Assembly: GCA_945881915.1 (NCBI GenBank)
Contig: CAMCVW010000001.1
Coordinates: 113,066 to 177,065 of the forward strand
Direction: 5' to 3'
Source of the DNA: Thermoflexus hugenholtzii JAD2
Lineage (GTDB): Bacteria > Chloroflexota > Chloroflexia > Chloroflexales > Roseiflexaceae
DNA: 64,000 bases
The position numbers and the translations under genes were made by a program. Shown here piece after piece: positions 24,994 through 34,190 of the stretch. The notes below the pieces were generated by a model that was not told where the DNA came from, made no database searches, and was given only the letters and a program-made list of their open reading frames with translations. The stretch's first letter is position 1. Every line of letters begins with the position of its first letter.

Positions 24994-27291
24994 ATGCGCA
25001 GTTTCGTTCCTCACCTAAAAAACATGGTAATACTCTGTTGTCTGAGTCTTGGACTTATCATGGCGGTGGCTTCTTTTCGCTCGCCGGCAACTATCGATTT
25101 TGTACAATCACGCTCAGTGCTCAAAATCGAAGACTTCCACGCGCGCGAGTATTCGTCGCAAGAGCCACGGACAACGCTGACGTTCAGCCAGTATTCGGCC
25201 GACGAGGTGAGAGCGGTACTACCATCCGCATTTACTGGTCCATTGGCCGTTGAATTCTCTATCGATGCGTTACCTGCTGGTTTAAAACGACGACTCCTTG
25301 CAGTCTATGTAGATAATGCACGCATACTGGACGCGCGCGACACCGGCAAAAACCAAACCTTTGGTGTCATTGTCCCGAATAGTGCTCCTCTGAACGCAGG
25401 AAGTATCATTCGCATACTGAGTATTCCCGACGACAAAACCACCCCTCCACCATTGTCAGTGAGCGACGTTGCTGTGACTGCGATTACGGCCTACCGGTGG
25501 AGTACTGCATTATCAAGTCTGTTTTTTCCTGGGGTTTCAGGCGGTTGGTGGCAACTTTCGGCAACGATGTTGCCGAGTCATCCAGACCAAAGACCATATA
25601 AGGCGCATGTCATGGTCGGTTCATATGACCTTGGAGCACTCCCGACGGGAGGAGGAACGTTCCGGCGCTATCAGTATCTTATTCCACCAGAAGCTCAGCA
25701 ATGGGGCGATATCAATGTACAGCTAGTCAGCGATACATGGGGCAACAACGAGTCCGACGCACGGTCACTTGGCGTTGCAGTGTCGCACGTCACACTCACC
25801 CCAGCCGGCGGTACATTTGAACTGCGGGGATTGCCCATTCGTCTTTTCAGTATTACCTTAATAGTTTTGTGTATCATGTGGGCTGCAATCATTCTCCAAT
25901 TGCCATATATGGCTATAGGGGGAGTGTTTGCATTGGGGCTAACACTCCCACTGTTGATAGAACGTGTCTATTTGGGAATGTGGTATCCGCACCTGCTTAT
26001 TTTGGTGGTGCTGAGTTGTGCGACCATCCCACTCTGGTACAAAATCCTAGATTGGCTTGGCGGGGAATTCCGTTTATCGAGGCAGACGCAGTCGCTCCTG
26101 GTGGGATTGATATTACTCACGGTATGGATAAAAGGTGGTGGCATACTTTATCCCATTATGCGTCCTATCGATATCAGTTGGCATATGGATAAAGTGCGCG
26201 AAATCGCCACAACCTGGGATTTTGCAAAGTTCTACCAGCCAGGAGCTTTTTCGGAATCTGTAATGCCCATCACAGAATGGGGTGAAGAGCGGCCGATGAT
26301 TCCATACTCGCCGTTTTTCCATTTTGCGAGTTTGCTGTTTTTGGTTTTCCCCTGGACACTGGAGGTCTCGGCAACAATCTTCAATACCTTTTTGGATGCT
26401 TCACGAATCATTCTGATTGCGGTCATTGCGCTTCACGGCGGTCTGAGCCGTCGGGTTGCGTTCTTTGCTGCTCTGCTGTACGCGGTCACTCCGGTGACAT
26501 TCTTGTTGCATGCATGGGGCAATGTACCGACGACTTCAGGATTATGGTGGATGTTGATTTCTACTGTAGGACTGCTTGTTGCGGGGCGGATGCTCTCGAA
26601 CAGACGCGTATTCATCGCAATTCTATTGATAACCACGGCCGCAATGTTATCCTACACGGTAGCTGCAGTTTTTCATGTGGTATTTGTGACCATTCTGGCA
26701 TGGTTACTGTGGATTGTCCCCAATCGGCAACACGCACCCAAAAGCACGCTCGTATTGGCGGCTACCTATGGCGGACTGCTTTTGGCGGTGTTGATCTATT
26801 ATGGGCTCTATATACCAGCGATGATCGAACGCACCATTCCCTATTTTCTGCAAATCGGCGTAGAATCGACGCAATCAATTGGGGTTATTCGTCCCCCATT
26901 TAGTGCGTACATTGCAGCATTCATGCCTTCACTGCGGTATGACTTTGTCCAAAATCCGTATCTGTATTATGGGTTGTACCTTCCCATATTGCTCGTCATT
27001 CCTGCATTCATTCTGCTTTTGAAACACCGCACCTTATGGATTTTCATGGCGGCCTGGTATGTCGTCGCGCTGCTATTCATGCTTGCTGGTTACAAAATCT
27101 CGATGGTCGACAAGCAGTTGTATTACATCGTTCCGATACTGATGATTAGTTGGGCAGTGATAGCGGACCGTTTGTGGGTACGAGGTCCGAGCGGACGAGT
27201 CATTGTGAGTACAACGGTGCTCTTTACTTTATGGAGTGCCCTGCAATTATGGATTACACGAATCGATCGCGCCCCGTTGGTGTTGCCATGA
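24994..27291 (+). CDS. Large polytopic membrane protein, GT-C-like
   Basis: A 765-residue protein with an N-terminal anchor, an extracytoplasmic beta-rich domain (about residues 40-285) and about 12 transmembrane segments. The loop PIDISWHMDKVREIATTWD followed by PYSPFFHFASLLFLVFP resembles the DS...H and YPP...F loops of the preceding gene, so the two share architecture. Probably a GT-C-type transferase or an assembly factor for surface glycan; the exact reaction is unknown. Start has TAAGGAG. The stop overlaps the next gene by four bases, tying it to the methyltransferase and flippase. Confidence 0.6.
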   Translation: MRSFVPHLKNMVILCCLSLGLIMAVASFRSPATIDFVQSRSVLKIEDFHAREYSSQEPRTTLTFSQYSADEVRAVLPSAFTGPLAVEFSIDALPAGLKRRLLAVYVDNARILDARDTGKNQTFGVIVPNSAPLNAGSIIRILSIPDDKTTPPPLSVSDVAVTAITAYRWSTALSSLFFPGVSGGWWQLSATMLPSHPDQRPYKAHVMVGSYDLGALPTGGGTFRRYQYLIPPEAQQWGDINVQLVSDTWGNNESDARSLGVAVSHVTLTPAGGTFELRGLPIRLFSITLIVLCIMWAAIILQLPYMAIGGVFALGLTLPLLIERVYLGMWYPHLLILVVLSCATIPLWYKILDWLGGEFRLSRQTQSLLVGLILLTVWIKGGGILYPIMRPIDISWHMDKVREIATTWDFAKFYQPGAFSESVMPITEWGEERPMIPYSPFFHFASLLFLVFPWTLEVSATIFNTFLDASRIILIAVIALHGGLSRRVAFFAALLYAVTPVTFLLHAWGNVPTTSGLWWMLISTVGLLVAGRMLSNRRVFIAILLITTAAMLSYTVAAVFHVVFVTILAWLLWIVPNRQHAPKSTLVLAATYGGLLLAVLIYYGLYIPAMIERTIPYFLQIGVESTQSIGVIRPPFSAYIAAFMPSLRYDFVQNPYLYYGLYLPILLVIPAFILLLKHRTLWIFMAAWYVVALLFMLAGYKISMVDKQLYYIVPILMISWAVIADRLWVRGPSGRVIVSTTVLFTLWSALQLWITRIDRAPLVLP

Positions 27292-28151
27292 ACGAACTTC
27301 CCACTGCGGTGATTCCTGTAGATGCACTTGCGTCGGCAATCGATCCTTGGCTCCAGCATATGACATGGCGTCGTGACTATGTCACGTGGCGTGAGCGACG
27401 CCTCCACCAGGAACACTACCAAGACGAACGGATCGCACAGATATCCCGCTATGCAGCTACTTTTGTGGGCAAACAGCTGCTCGATCTGGGAGCAGGGATG
27501 GGCGGCTTCGCCGTTGCAGCTGCCCTTGGAGGTGCGCATGTAACGGTATCTGAATATAACCTTCCCTATTGTCAGATTGTCCAACTTCGCGCAGAACGCT
27601 ATGGGCTTGATGTACCTGTCATCAATGGCGTTGGGGAGTATCTCCCCTACGCCGATGCAACGTTTGATATGGTGGTCTGCTGGGACGTCATCGAACACGT
27701 ACAGTCCCCGCGTACGATGTTGGCAGAAATATATCGTGTGCTGAAACCTGGTGGCATGCTGTTTTTGACTGCCATCAACCGTCGTGCGTGGGTCGATCCG
27801 CACTACCACATACGCGGGTTGAATTGGTTGCCGCGCCGACTGGCAGAGTGGTTGATTACCCAACGTGGCCGCAGCAAGGATTCGAGCCGTTTCACCGATA
27901 TGCAACGCCTCAGCGCGATGCATTATTACGACTACCCGGAGTTTTGCCAACTTGCGCAGGAACATGGCTATTCCACCACAGATATGAATCAAGATGCGTT
28001 GGTAGCTGGTGCATTTATCAGCAAAAAACCGTCAAGAGCCACCATTCGAGCTTTTCTCCGTGCACTAGGCCTCGAATTATTAGCGTACAAAATACAACGT
28101 GCGTGGTACACCGGCATGTTCGAGCTGGCGCTCCGCAAAGAGGACGCATGA
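27288..28151 (+). CDS. Class I SAM-dependent methyltransferase
   Basis: A 287-residue methyltransferase. SAM-binding motif I is LLDLGAGMGGFAVA, the post-I acidic residue lies in VTVSEYN, and motif II is VVCWDVIEHVQSP, followed by RVLKPGGMLFLT. The pattern is that of UbiE/sugar methyltransferases, and in this cluster it likely modifies a glycan or a lipid-linked sugar. It starts four bases inside the previous gene and overlaps the flippase gene by four bases (ATGA), so the three are translationally coupled. Confidence 0.82.
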   Translation: MNELPTAVIPVDALASAIDPWLQHMTWRRDYVTWRERRLHQEHYQDERIAQISRYAATFVGKQLLDLGAGMGGFAVAAALGGAHVTVSEYNLPYCQIVQLRAERYGLDVPVINGVGEYLPYADATFDMVVCWDVIEHVQSPRTMLAEIYRVLKPGGMLFLTAINRRAWVDPHYHIRGLNWLPRRLAEWLITQRGRSKDSSRFTDMQRLSAMHYYDYPEFCQLAQEHGYSTTDMNQDALVAGAFISKKPSRATIRAFLRALGLELLAYKIQRAWYTGMFELALRKEDA

Positions 28152-29794
28152 GCGAGCAAAAGCAACCATCGCTCCAGCATCAAGTTTCTCGCGCGGTGCT
28201 CTGGAACACGCTTTTTGTGCCACTGCGAATGGTAGCCGAAATCGCAGCAACCGCTCTCAAACTCACTGTTTTACCAATCGCTGCCTACGGACTCCTCGCA
28301 CTCATCAGTGGGGCTGCGTCGGCGTTTGGTACATGGATTGACCTCGGGACAACACGTGCACTCCCGAAATTCATTCCCGAAACAATAAAGACCCACGGTC
28401 CAGCCGGCGTACTACGCATGCTTCTAACCGTATTCTTGGCCCAATCCATTCTGTTCGTATCGATCGCTGCAGGGTTAATCTGGCAACAAGCAGCGTATCT
28501 CTTGTCGTTGGCAGACAAAATACAAGCAGACACGCGGATAGATTCCATAGCGCAAACCATGCTGCAAGAGCTTTTGGGCAGTCATGGCTGGCTGTTCATC
28601 ACCATTATCATCATCATGTTGATTACCGGTGTTGCGTACGACATGTTGATGGCATATTTAAACAGTTTCTTCAAACAACGCGCATGGAACGGTATCAGTC
28701 TGTTAGCCGGGCTGTTGCCACAACTCCTCGCGGTGGTAGCAATCGTGATTGCACAATTGAGCGGCGATCCGCTGCGTTGGAGTGTGATTGGAATCTTGGT
28801 AACCGCAGCTCTCGCCCCTGCAATCGCAGTTGCTTTCGCATGCTGGCAGGTGTTTGCCGTGTGGCGGGCAGCACCTGAGGTTGTGCCGCAACTCACTGGC
28901 AAAACCTTTCGGTGGTTACCCAGTGGTTTTCTGCGATATACCGGCGTTTCGTATCTCATGACGATGACTGACTTTGTCGCCAGTAAATCATTCGCCGTCT
29001 ATCTGACCAGTAGTATCACCGATGCAGCACTCTTGTGGGCAGGCGCATCGCTCGTCGGTATGGTGCTGTCGTATCTGTATACCCCACTCGTCGGCATCAC
29101 GGTACCGTTGTTTACGCGTGTTCGGAGCGGCGAGGGTGGTACCATTCAAGGTGCGTTCGGTTCTATCGTACGTATTCAACTGCTGCTTTTACTCCCTGGC
29201 GGTGTTGCTCTCGTCTTACTTGCACACGCTGCGCTCCTTATTTTGACGCCACAATACGTTGACGCTGTCAGCATCGTGTATGTCCTCGTGCCGTGTTTGT
29301 TCATCGAAAGCATTCTGACGATGGCGCACAACGTTCTCATTGTCTACGAAGAACTCCGTATCGTGACGATTGGTCGCCTGCTGACGCTCGTTGTTATTCC
29401 GCTTGGATTCGTTCTAGCCCCCGTCTACGGAGTCGCTGGGTTAGCGATCGCCTATGGCAGTGCGCGCATTGTCGCAGGTATATGGGCGACGTTTTGGGGA
29501 TGGCGCAAGATTGGTTTGATTTGGCCATGGCAGTTTATGTTCCGTGTCAGTGCTGCGAGCGGTGTCATGGCAGCAACATTATTTCTGTGTCATATCATCA
29601 TGCCTGACGTCGGCAATTCTTTGTCAATTATCGAACGCTTTGCGCTCTTGCCTGCGTATGGGCTCGTGACAATCGGGAACGGTGTCGTATTCCTCGCTGT
29701 GTTCCGTGCGCTCGGCGGTTTGGAACAAACGGATCGCGACCAACTCGCCAAAATGAAACTCCCGTTCAAATCGACTATCTTGCGGGTGTTGTGA
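28148..29794 (+). CDS. Polysaccharide flippase (Wzx-like, MOP superfamily)
   Basis: A 548-residue membrane protein with about 12-14 hydrophobic segments. The N-terminal VLWNTLFVPLRMVAEIA and the repeated amphipathic pattern fit a Wzx/MATE-type flippase that carries lipid-linked oligosaccharide across the membrane. A first helix pair holds conserved R and D (DLGTTRALPKFIPE). It lies between a methyltransferase and glycosyltransferases, the usual setting. Start ATG at 28148 overlaps the upstream gene; the next gene begins in its stop codon. No Wzy-type polymerase was recognised. Confidence 0.8.
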   Translation: MSEQKQPSLQHQVSRAVLWNTLFVPLRMVAEIAATALKLTVLPIAAYGLLALISGAASAFGTWIDLGTTRALPKFIPETIKTHGPAGVLRMLLTVFLAQSILFVSIAAGLIWQQAAYLLSLADKIQADTRIDSIAQTMLQELLGSHGWLFITIIIIMLITGVAYDMLMAYLNSFFKQRAWNGISLLAGLLPQLLAVVAIVIAQLSGDPLRWSVIGILVTAALAPAIAVAFACWQVFAVWRAAPEVVPQLTGKTFRWLPSGFLRYTGVSYLMTMTDFVASKSFAVYLTSSITDAALLWAGASLVGMVLSYLYTPLVGITVPLFTRVRSGEGGTIQGAFGSIVRIQLLLLLPGGVALVLLAHAALLILTPQYVDAVSIVYVLVPCLFIESILTMAHNVLIVYEELRIVTIGRLLTLVVIPLGFVLAPVYGVAGLAIAYGSARIVAGIWATFWGWRKIGLIWPWQFMFRVSAASGVMAATLFLCHIIMPDVGNSLSIIERFALLPAYGLVTIGNGVVFLAVFRALGGLEQTDRDQLAKMKLPFKSTILRVL

Positions 29795-30897
29795 TGCGTA
29801 TCGCCCTCTACAACCTGACCACCACCACTGCCTACGGCGGTGTCGAGAGTTTCGTCTGGGATTTAGCGTCGCAGTTGGCAGAGCGTGGCCATGCAGTCAG
29901 TTTGTTTGGGGGGACTGGTCCACGCCGAGAAAGCTCCCCACTGGTCACCGTGCGCACATATCCGTACATCGACCGATCAGCGTTTCGTTGGATTCCTGGA
30001 TTTGCACGTGCCTATGCTGAACGGAAGCTCTTTGAACGTTTGAGCTACGCAGTATGTGCACTCCCAGCACTCATCGCAGGACGATTCGATATCATTCACA
30101 TCCAAAAGCCGTATGACATGTTGCCTGCCCTGATTGCAGCCCGTCTCACCGGTGCGCGAGTCGTCCTTGGTTGTCATGGAGAAGACTTTTATCGGGGTGA
30201 CCGGTGGCTTGCGAAACAGATGGATGCTGCCGTCAGCTGCAGCCAATTCAATGCACGGACCGTCGGAACTCGCTATATCATCCCTATCAGTGTTATCTAT
30301 AATGGCATCGACACAGCGATTTTTCACCCTCATATGTTTCCCATTCTCCCTGAAGAAAAGCCTTTTCGGCTGCTCTTTGTGGGTCGTTTGCAAGAGTGGA
30401 AAGGAGTCGAAACGATTCTGCGGGCACTCCCGCTGCTTGGCGAAGTGACACTCACCATCGCCGGCGATGGGAATGACCGCCCACGGCTTGAAGCGTTGGC
30501 ACATTCCCTCGGAGTGACATCGCGTGTCGCCTTTTTGGGCGGAATTCCCCGCACCGAACTGCCTGGAATCATGGCAACACATCATGCACTCGTCGCATCG
30601 AGCTACGCCAGCGAAACATTCGGCATCGGTCTTGTTGAAGCACAATCCTGCGGGTTGCCGGTAATTGCTTCACGCTTCGGCGGATTTGTCGAAGTCGTCA
30701 ACGAGGGTAATACGGGACTCTTTTATGCCCCACAGGACGCAGCTGCCCTTGCGCAATGTGTCACGACACTCATCCAAAACCCCACCATGCGAAACAAGAT
30801 GGCAACAGATGCACCCGCTTGGGCATCACAATTTGCTTGGTCGGCAGTCACCGACCGAGTCGAAGCAGTCTACCGTGCAGTGCGAGGTATTTCGTGA
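29794..30897 (+). CDS. GT4-family glycosyltransferase
   Basis: A 367-residue GT-B fold enzyme. The N-terminal half has the acceptor-side GGVESFVWDLASQLAERGH; the C-terminal half has FVGRLQEWKGVETIL and the nucleotide-sugar motif SSYASETFGIGLVEAQSCGLPVI, with the EX7E glutamates. A retaining transferase of unknown sugar. The TGA of the flippase overlaps the ATG; a GTG three bases earlier is an alternative start. It overlaps the next transferase by four bases. Confidence 0.85.
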   Translation: MRIALYNLTTTTAYGGVESFVWDLASQLAERGHAVSLFGGTGPRRESSPLVTVRTYPYIDRSAFRWIPGFARAYAERKLFERLSYAVCALPALIAGRFDIIHIQKPYDMLPALIAARLTGARVVLGCHGEDFYRGDRWLAKQMDAAVSCSQFNARTVGTRYIIPISVIYNGIDTAIFHPHMFPILPEEKPFRLLFVGRLQEWKGVETILRALPLLGEVTLTIAGDGNDRPRLEALAHSLGVTSRVAFLGGIPRTELPGIMATHHALVASSYASETFGIGLVEAQSCGLPVIASRFGGFVEVVNEGNTGLFYAPQDAAALAQCVTTLIQNPTMRNKMATDAPAWASQFAWSAVTDRVEAVYRAVRGIS

Positions 30898-32108
30898 ACA
30901 TCATTCAGATATCCACTTTTGGCTTCGATACACGCTTCCCCAGTCGACCTGAATTTGTGCTCGCGCGCACATTGGCAGCGCAGGGGCATACAGTCAGCGC
31001 GATTGAGTATTGGCACGAACGCACACAACCACAAATCGAACAACTCGCCTCAGGATTGACCGTCTACCGATGTCGCACATTTGGCTTCTTATCATATGAT
31101 TTATGGCGATTCTCACGCATCCTCCCAACGCCAGATGTGATACACGTGCACCATCTCCGTCACCTCCTCGCCTACCAAGCCCAATGGCACTGGGGTAGCG
31201 TTGTACCGATGGTCCTCACGCCTCATGGTATTTTGCATGATGGAGATCTGGTCGTAGACCGTGAACAGCCATTCGATCACCCGCTTACGCCCGAGAACCT
31301 CTACATGGACGCTGCGGCACTGTGGTCTTCGATTGGCAGCGGGAAGCATCCACGGCGAGCGTTCCGAAACTTCCTGATACACGCACCATTACGCCGTTAC
31401 GATGGGATATTCGCCTTATCACATCACGAAAAATCCATTATTACCAGCCTCGGGATTGCGGGCCAACAGATAGCAGTTATTCCAAATTCCATTGTGTTGA
31501 CGCAATACCGCACTCCAGAGACGCGTATTCGTGCAGAACAACCGACACTGTTGTTTATCGGGCAACTCGTGCCACGTAAAGGGTGGGACATACTGGTCGA
31601 TGCATTGCCTACAATTGCCAGCCGGGTACCCAACATACGCGTGGTGATGGTCACGCACAATACGAGTCAACTGGCGGCACTCGAAGAACGTACGCTCCGG
31701 TTGGGGGTACGATCGTTCATTGATATTCGCACCAACGTCGACGAAGCGCAAAAAGTGATACTGCTCGAAGCAGCACATATTCTCGTTGCACCGAGCCGCT
31801 ACGAAGGGTTCGGAATTCCCCCAATCGAAGCGATGGCAGCGGGTTGTGCCGTAATCACCACCGACTGCGCCGCTGGTAACGAAATCGTGACGGACCAACA
31901 GACCGGGCTCCTCACCCGATACAACGACCCCGCAGACCTCGCTGAAAAAATCCTCCAACTCCTCAGCGACGAAGAATTACGATCACAACTGATTGACCGC
32001 GGCAAAACTTACGTGCATGCGACATACGATCCGGATGTGGTTGCGCAGACCACCATCGAAGCGTATCAGTCACACATCAGCAGGTTCAATTCACCCGCTG
32101 TGCTATAA
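30894..32108 (+). CDS. GT4-family glycosyltransferase
   Basis: A 404-residue GT-B glycosyltransferase. The start VNIIQISTFGFDTRFPSRPEF is preceded by a GTG codon overlapping the upstream stop (GTGA). The donor site shows LFIGQLVPRKGWDIL and VAPSRYEGFGIPPIEAMAAGC, a clear GT4 EX7E region. The N-terminal half has VIHVHHLRHLL. The acceptor is unknown. Its last codons contain the extended -10 of the following methyltransferase. Confidence 0.85.
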   Translation: MNIIQISTFGFDTRFPSRPEFVLARTLAAQGHTVSAIEYWHERTQPQIEQLASGLTVYRCRTFGFLSYDLWRFSRILPTPDVIHVHHLRHLLAYQAQWHWGSVVPMVLTPHGILHDGDLVVDREQPFDHPLTPENLYMDAAALWSSIGSGKHPRRAFRNFLIHAPLRRYDGIFALSHHEKSIITSLGIAGQQIAVIPNSIVLTQYRTPETRIRAEQPTLLFIGQLVPRKGWDILVDALPTIASRVPNIRVVMVTHNTSQLAALEERTLRLGVRSFIDIRTNVDEAQKVILLEAAHILVAPSRYEGFGIPPIEAMAAGCAVITTDCAAGNEIVTDQQTGLLTRYNDPADLAEKILQLLSDEELRSQLIDRGKTYVHATYDPDVVAQTTIEAYQSHISRFNSPAVL

Positions 32109-32109
32109 T
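32101..32109 (+). promoter_or_regulatory. Internal extended -10 promoter
   Basis: TGC then perfect TATAAT, overlapping the end of the upstream glycosyltransferase gene, about 33 bases before the ATG at 32142, which has an AGAGAGGAA ribosome site. It probably splits the glycan cluster into two transcripts. Confidence 0.55.
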
Positions 32110-32141
32110 ACGACGCCATCGGTAAGAGAGGAATTGCAGCT

Positions 32142-32969
32142 ATGGTGACTTTGTCGAGTATACGGGCGTTGCTGTTTGAAATATCGTTGAACGGCCCACG
32201 GATTTTGTGGCGCACCGTCAACGACTTCAGTTTGTGGCGTATCATCGAGTACCCATGGGTCACACGTCATTTGCATGCCAAACCCGGCGATATCATCGTC
32301 GACATTGGTTCTGGTACGTCAACCTACCCACATATGCTCACGAAAACTGGTTTAGATGTCATCATCATCGAGCTTGATGCTGATCGTGTTCGCTGGCAAG
32401 CACAAAAACGCCGTGACACAGCCCAGCCCGGTGACGGTCGATTGATTCCGATCGTTGCGGACGCAACGAAAATGCCTTTTCGCGATGGTGTGGTGAAACG
32501 GATAAGCGCAGTATCTTCGCTCGAACACATTCCAGATGACCATGCAGTCGGCCGCGAAATTGCCCGCGTTCTCTCGGACGATGGTATTGCAGTGATGACG
32601 TTGCCCTACACAAGCACCGAACGAACAAGCTTTATGAAAGGCATCCGTAACTTCGCGCAGGTTGCCAAAAACACCTTCGATCAAGTAGGCAAAAGCGGTT
32701 CGTTCTTTCGGTTTTATACAGACGAAGACCTAAAGGAAGTCTACCTTGACCCTGCAAACGCCATAGTCACTGCCCGTAGTGCCTTTGGTCGTAGCATTCT
32801 CAACGGCCGCTACCACGAAACATCGTTGACCAAATACTGGCGTATATTTGTCGTCAAAGACATCTTAATGGCTTGGATTATCCATCCCCTCGAAGAGATG
32901 TTCGATTCGACAGATCCGATGTATGTCATGTTGGCCTACAAGAAGGGCAAATCAGGACATCAGGAGTAG
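32142..32969 (+). CDS. Class I SAM-dependent methyltransferase
   Basis: A 275-residue methyltransferase with motif I IIVDIGSGTSTYP, the acidic residue in IIIELDADRV and the later SSLEHIPDDHAVG with AVMTLPYT. The N-terminal 45 residues are hydrophobic and may rest on the membrane or bind the acceptor. The C-terminal part contains a HPLEEMFDSTDP segment. It is preceded by its own promoter. Three bases separate it from the next glycosyltransferase. A sugar or aglycone of the glycan is the probable substrate. Confidence 0.8.
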   Translation: MVTLSSIRALLFEISLNGPRILWRTVNDFSLWRIIEYPWVTRHLHAKPGDIIVDIGSGTSTYPHMLTKTGLDVIIIELDADRVRWQAQKRRDTAQPGDGRLIPIVADATKMPFRDGVVKRISAVSSLEHIPDDHAVGREIARVLSDDGIAVMTLPYTSTERTSFMKGIRNFAQVAKNTFDQVGKSGSFFRFYTDEDLKEVYLDPANAIVTARSAFGRSILNGRYHETSLTKYWRIFVVKDILMAWIIHPLEEMFDSTDPMYVMLAYKKGKSGHQE

Positions 32970-32972
32970 TCG

Positions 32973-34190
32973 ATGCGGATTCTCTACTGTATCCCACGAT
33001 ATGACGATAACGCACTCGGCAATCAAATCCATACGGAGGTGATAGCCGAGTGGCAAGCATCTGGTCACACTGTCCATATTGCCACCATGACGTCAACCAC
33101 CCGGCACATTACCACCAAAACAATTGACGGCATTGACGTACATTCCCTCCCCACACGAAAATCACGTTCCGTAGCGTTCGGGAATCGCGTGTGGCATTGG
33201 CTCACAGGATACCCGTATCTGTGGGGTGCAATACAGAGTTTCGGTCAATTCTTCCGCCTGATGCCACCCTTTGACGTCATCCACGTCGAAACTGCATTCC
33301 CCCTCGGCATTGCCGTCACCCTCACGAAACCACGCCTCAGCAAAATCGCAATCACATTGCCCGGTGCCGATATCATGCGCGTCCCGGCATTCGATTATGG
33401 GTATGCACGCTATCGGGTTGTGCGCTCTTTGATTCGTCACGTATTGAAACACGCAGATGCGGTACGTGCAGATTCGCGACAAATCGAGCAACTTGCACTC
33501 ACATATAACGCAATACCATCCAGACTCTCCGCAGTACCATACAATATAACGGTCCATTCCTTTTTTGCCGACGATGCTAACGTGCGTACGGAAAAACTGC
33601 GAGCTCGGGAGTATCTCCTGGGCATGTATTCCATTCCAGCGGATGCAACTATCGTGATCAGCCTCAATCGGCTACATCCATTCAAAGGGATTGAATTTAT
33701 CATTGATGCCATCCCTGCAGTTGTGGCTGCAGGATGCAACGTACATGTCCTCATCGTTGGCCATAATCGATCAACCCCAAAATATGGAGATTATGGTGCC
33801 TACCTCGGAGCACAAGCCCACATGTTGGGTGTTGCAGAGCGTGTGCATATCGTCGGAGGCATCGCCCATCACGATGCACGTACCTACCTGGCAGGGAGTG
33901 ATACGACGATAGTACCGTCGATCGCAGAGTCGTTCAGTCGTGTAGTCATCGAATCTGCTGCAGCCGGTACCCCTCCGATCGTCACATCGTCTACGGGAGC
34001 CAGTGATTATGTGCGTGATGCTGGCTGCGGTATTGTCGTAGAACCACAAAGCGGCCGCGCAATTGCTGAAGGAATCTTGACGGTTATCGCACAGCACGCA
34101 CAACTCGCGGAACGGTGCATCCCGTTCGCCCAAGACTTTCGCAGCCGTGTAATCGCAGCCACTTTATTGGACATGTACACATCGTTATGA
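32973..34190 (+). CDS. GT4-family glycosyltransferase
   Basis: A 405-residue GT-B enzyme. The N-terminus ILYCIPRYDDNALGNQIHTE is typical of the acceptor domain; the donor domain has ISLNRLHPFKGIEFIIDA and VPSIAESFSRVVIESAAAGTPPI. The EX7E glutamates are in SIAESFSRVVIE. The sugar is unknown. It overlaps the next transferase by four bases (ATGA). Confidence 0.84.
   Translation: MRILYCIPRYDDNALGNQIHTEVIAEWQASGHTVHIATMTSTTRHITTKTIDGIDVHSLPTRKSRSVAFGNRVWHWLTGYPYLWGAIQSFGQFFRLMPPFDVIHVETAFPLGIAVTLTKPRLSKIAITLPGADIMRVPAFDYGYARYRVVRSLIRHVLKHADAVRADSRQIEQLALTYNAIPSRLSAVPYNITVHSFFADDANVRTEKLRAREYLLGMYSIPADATIVISLNRLHPFKGIEFIIDAIPAVVAAGCNVHVLIVGHNRSTPKYGDYGAYLGAQAHMLGVAERVHIVGGIAHHDARTYLAGSDTTIVPSIAESFSRVVIESAAAGTPPIVTSSTGASDYVRDAGCGIVVEPQSGRAIAEGILTVIAQHAQLAERCIPFAQDFRSRVIAATLLDMYTSL

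Noticed and set aside
27150..27287. Upstream extension of the methyltransferase frame
   Set aside because: The extension overlaps the preceding membrane protein gene; homology begins at the ATG at 27288 which overlaps its stop by four bases.
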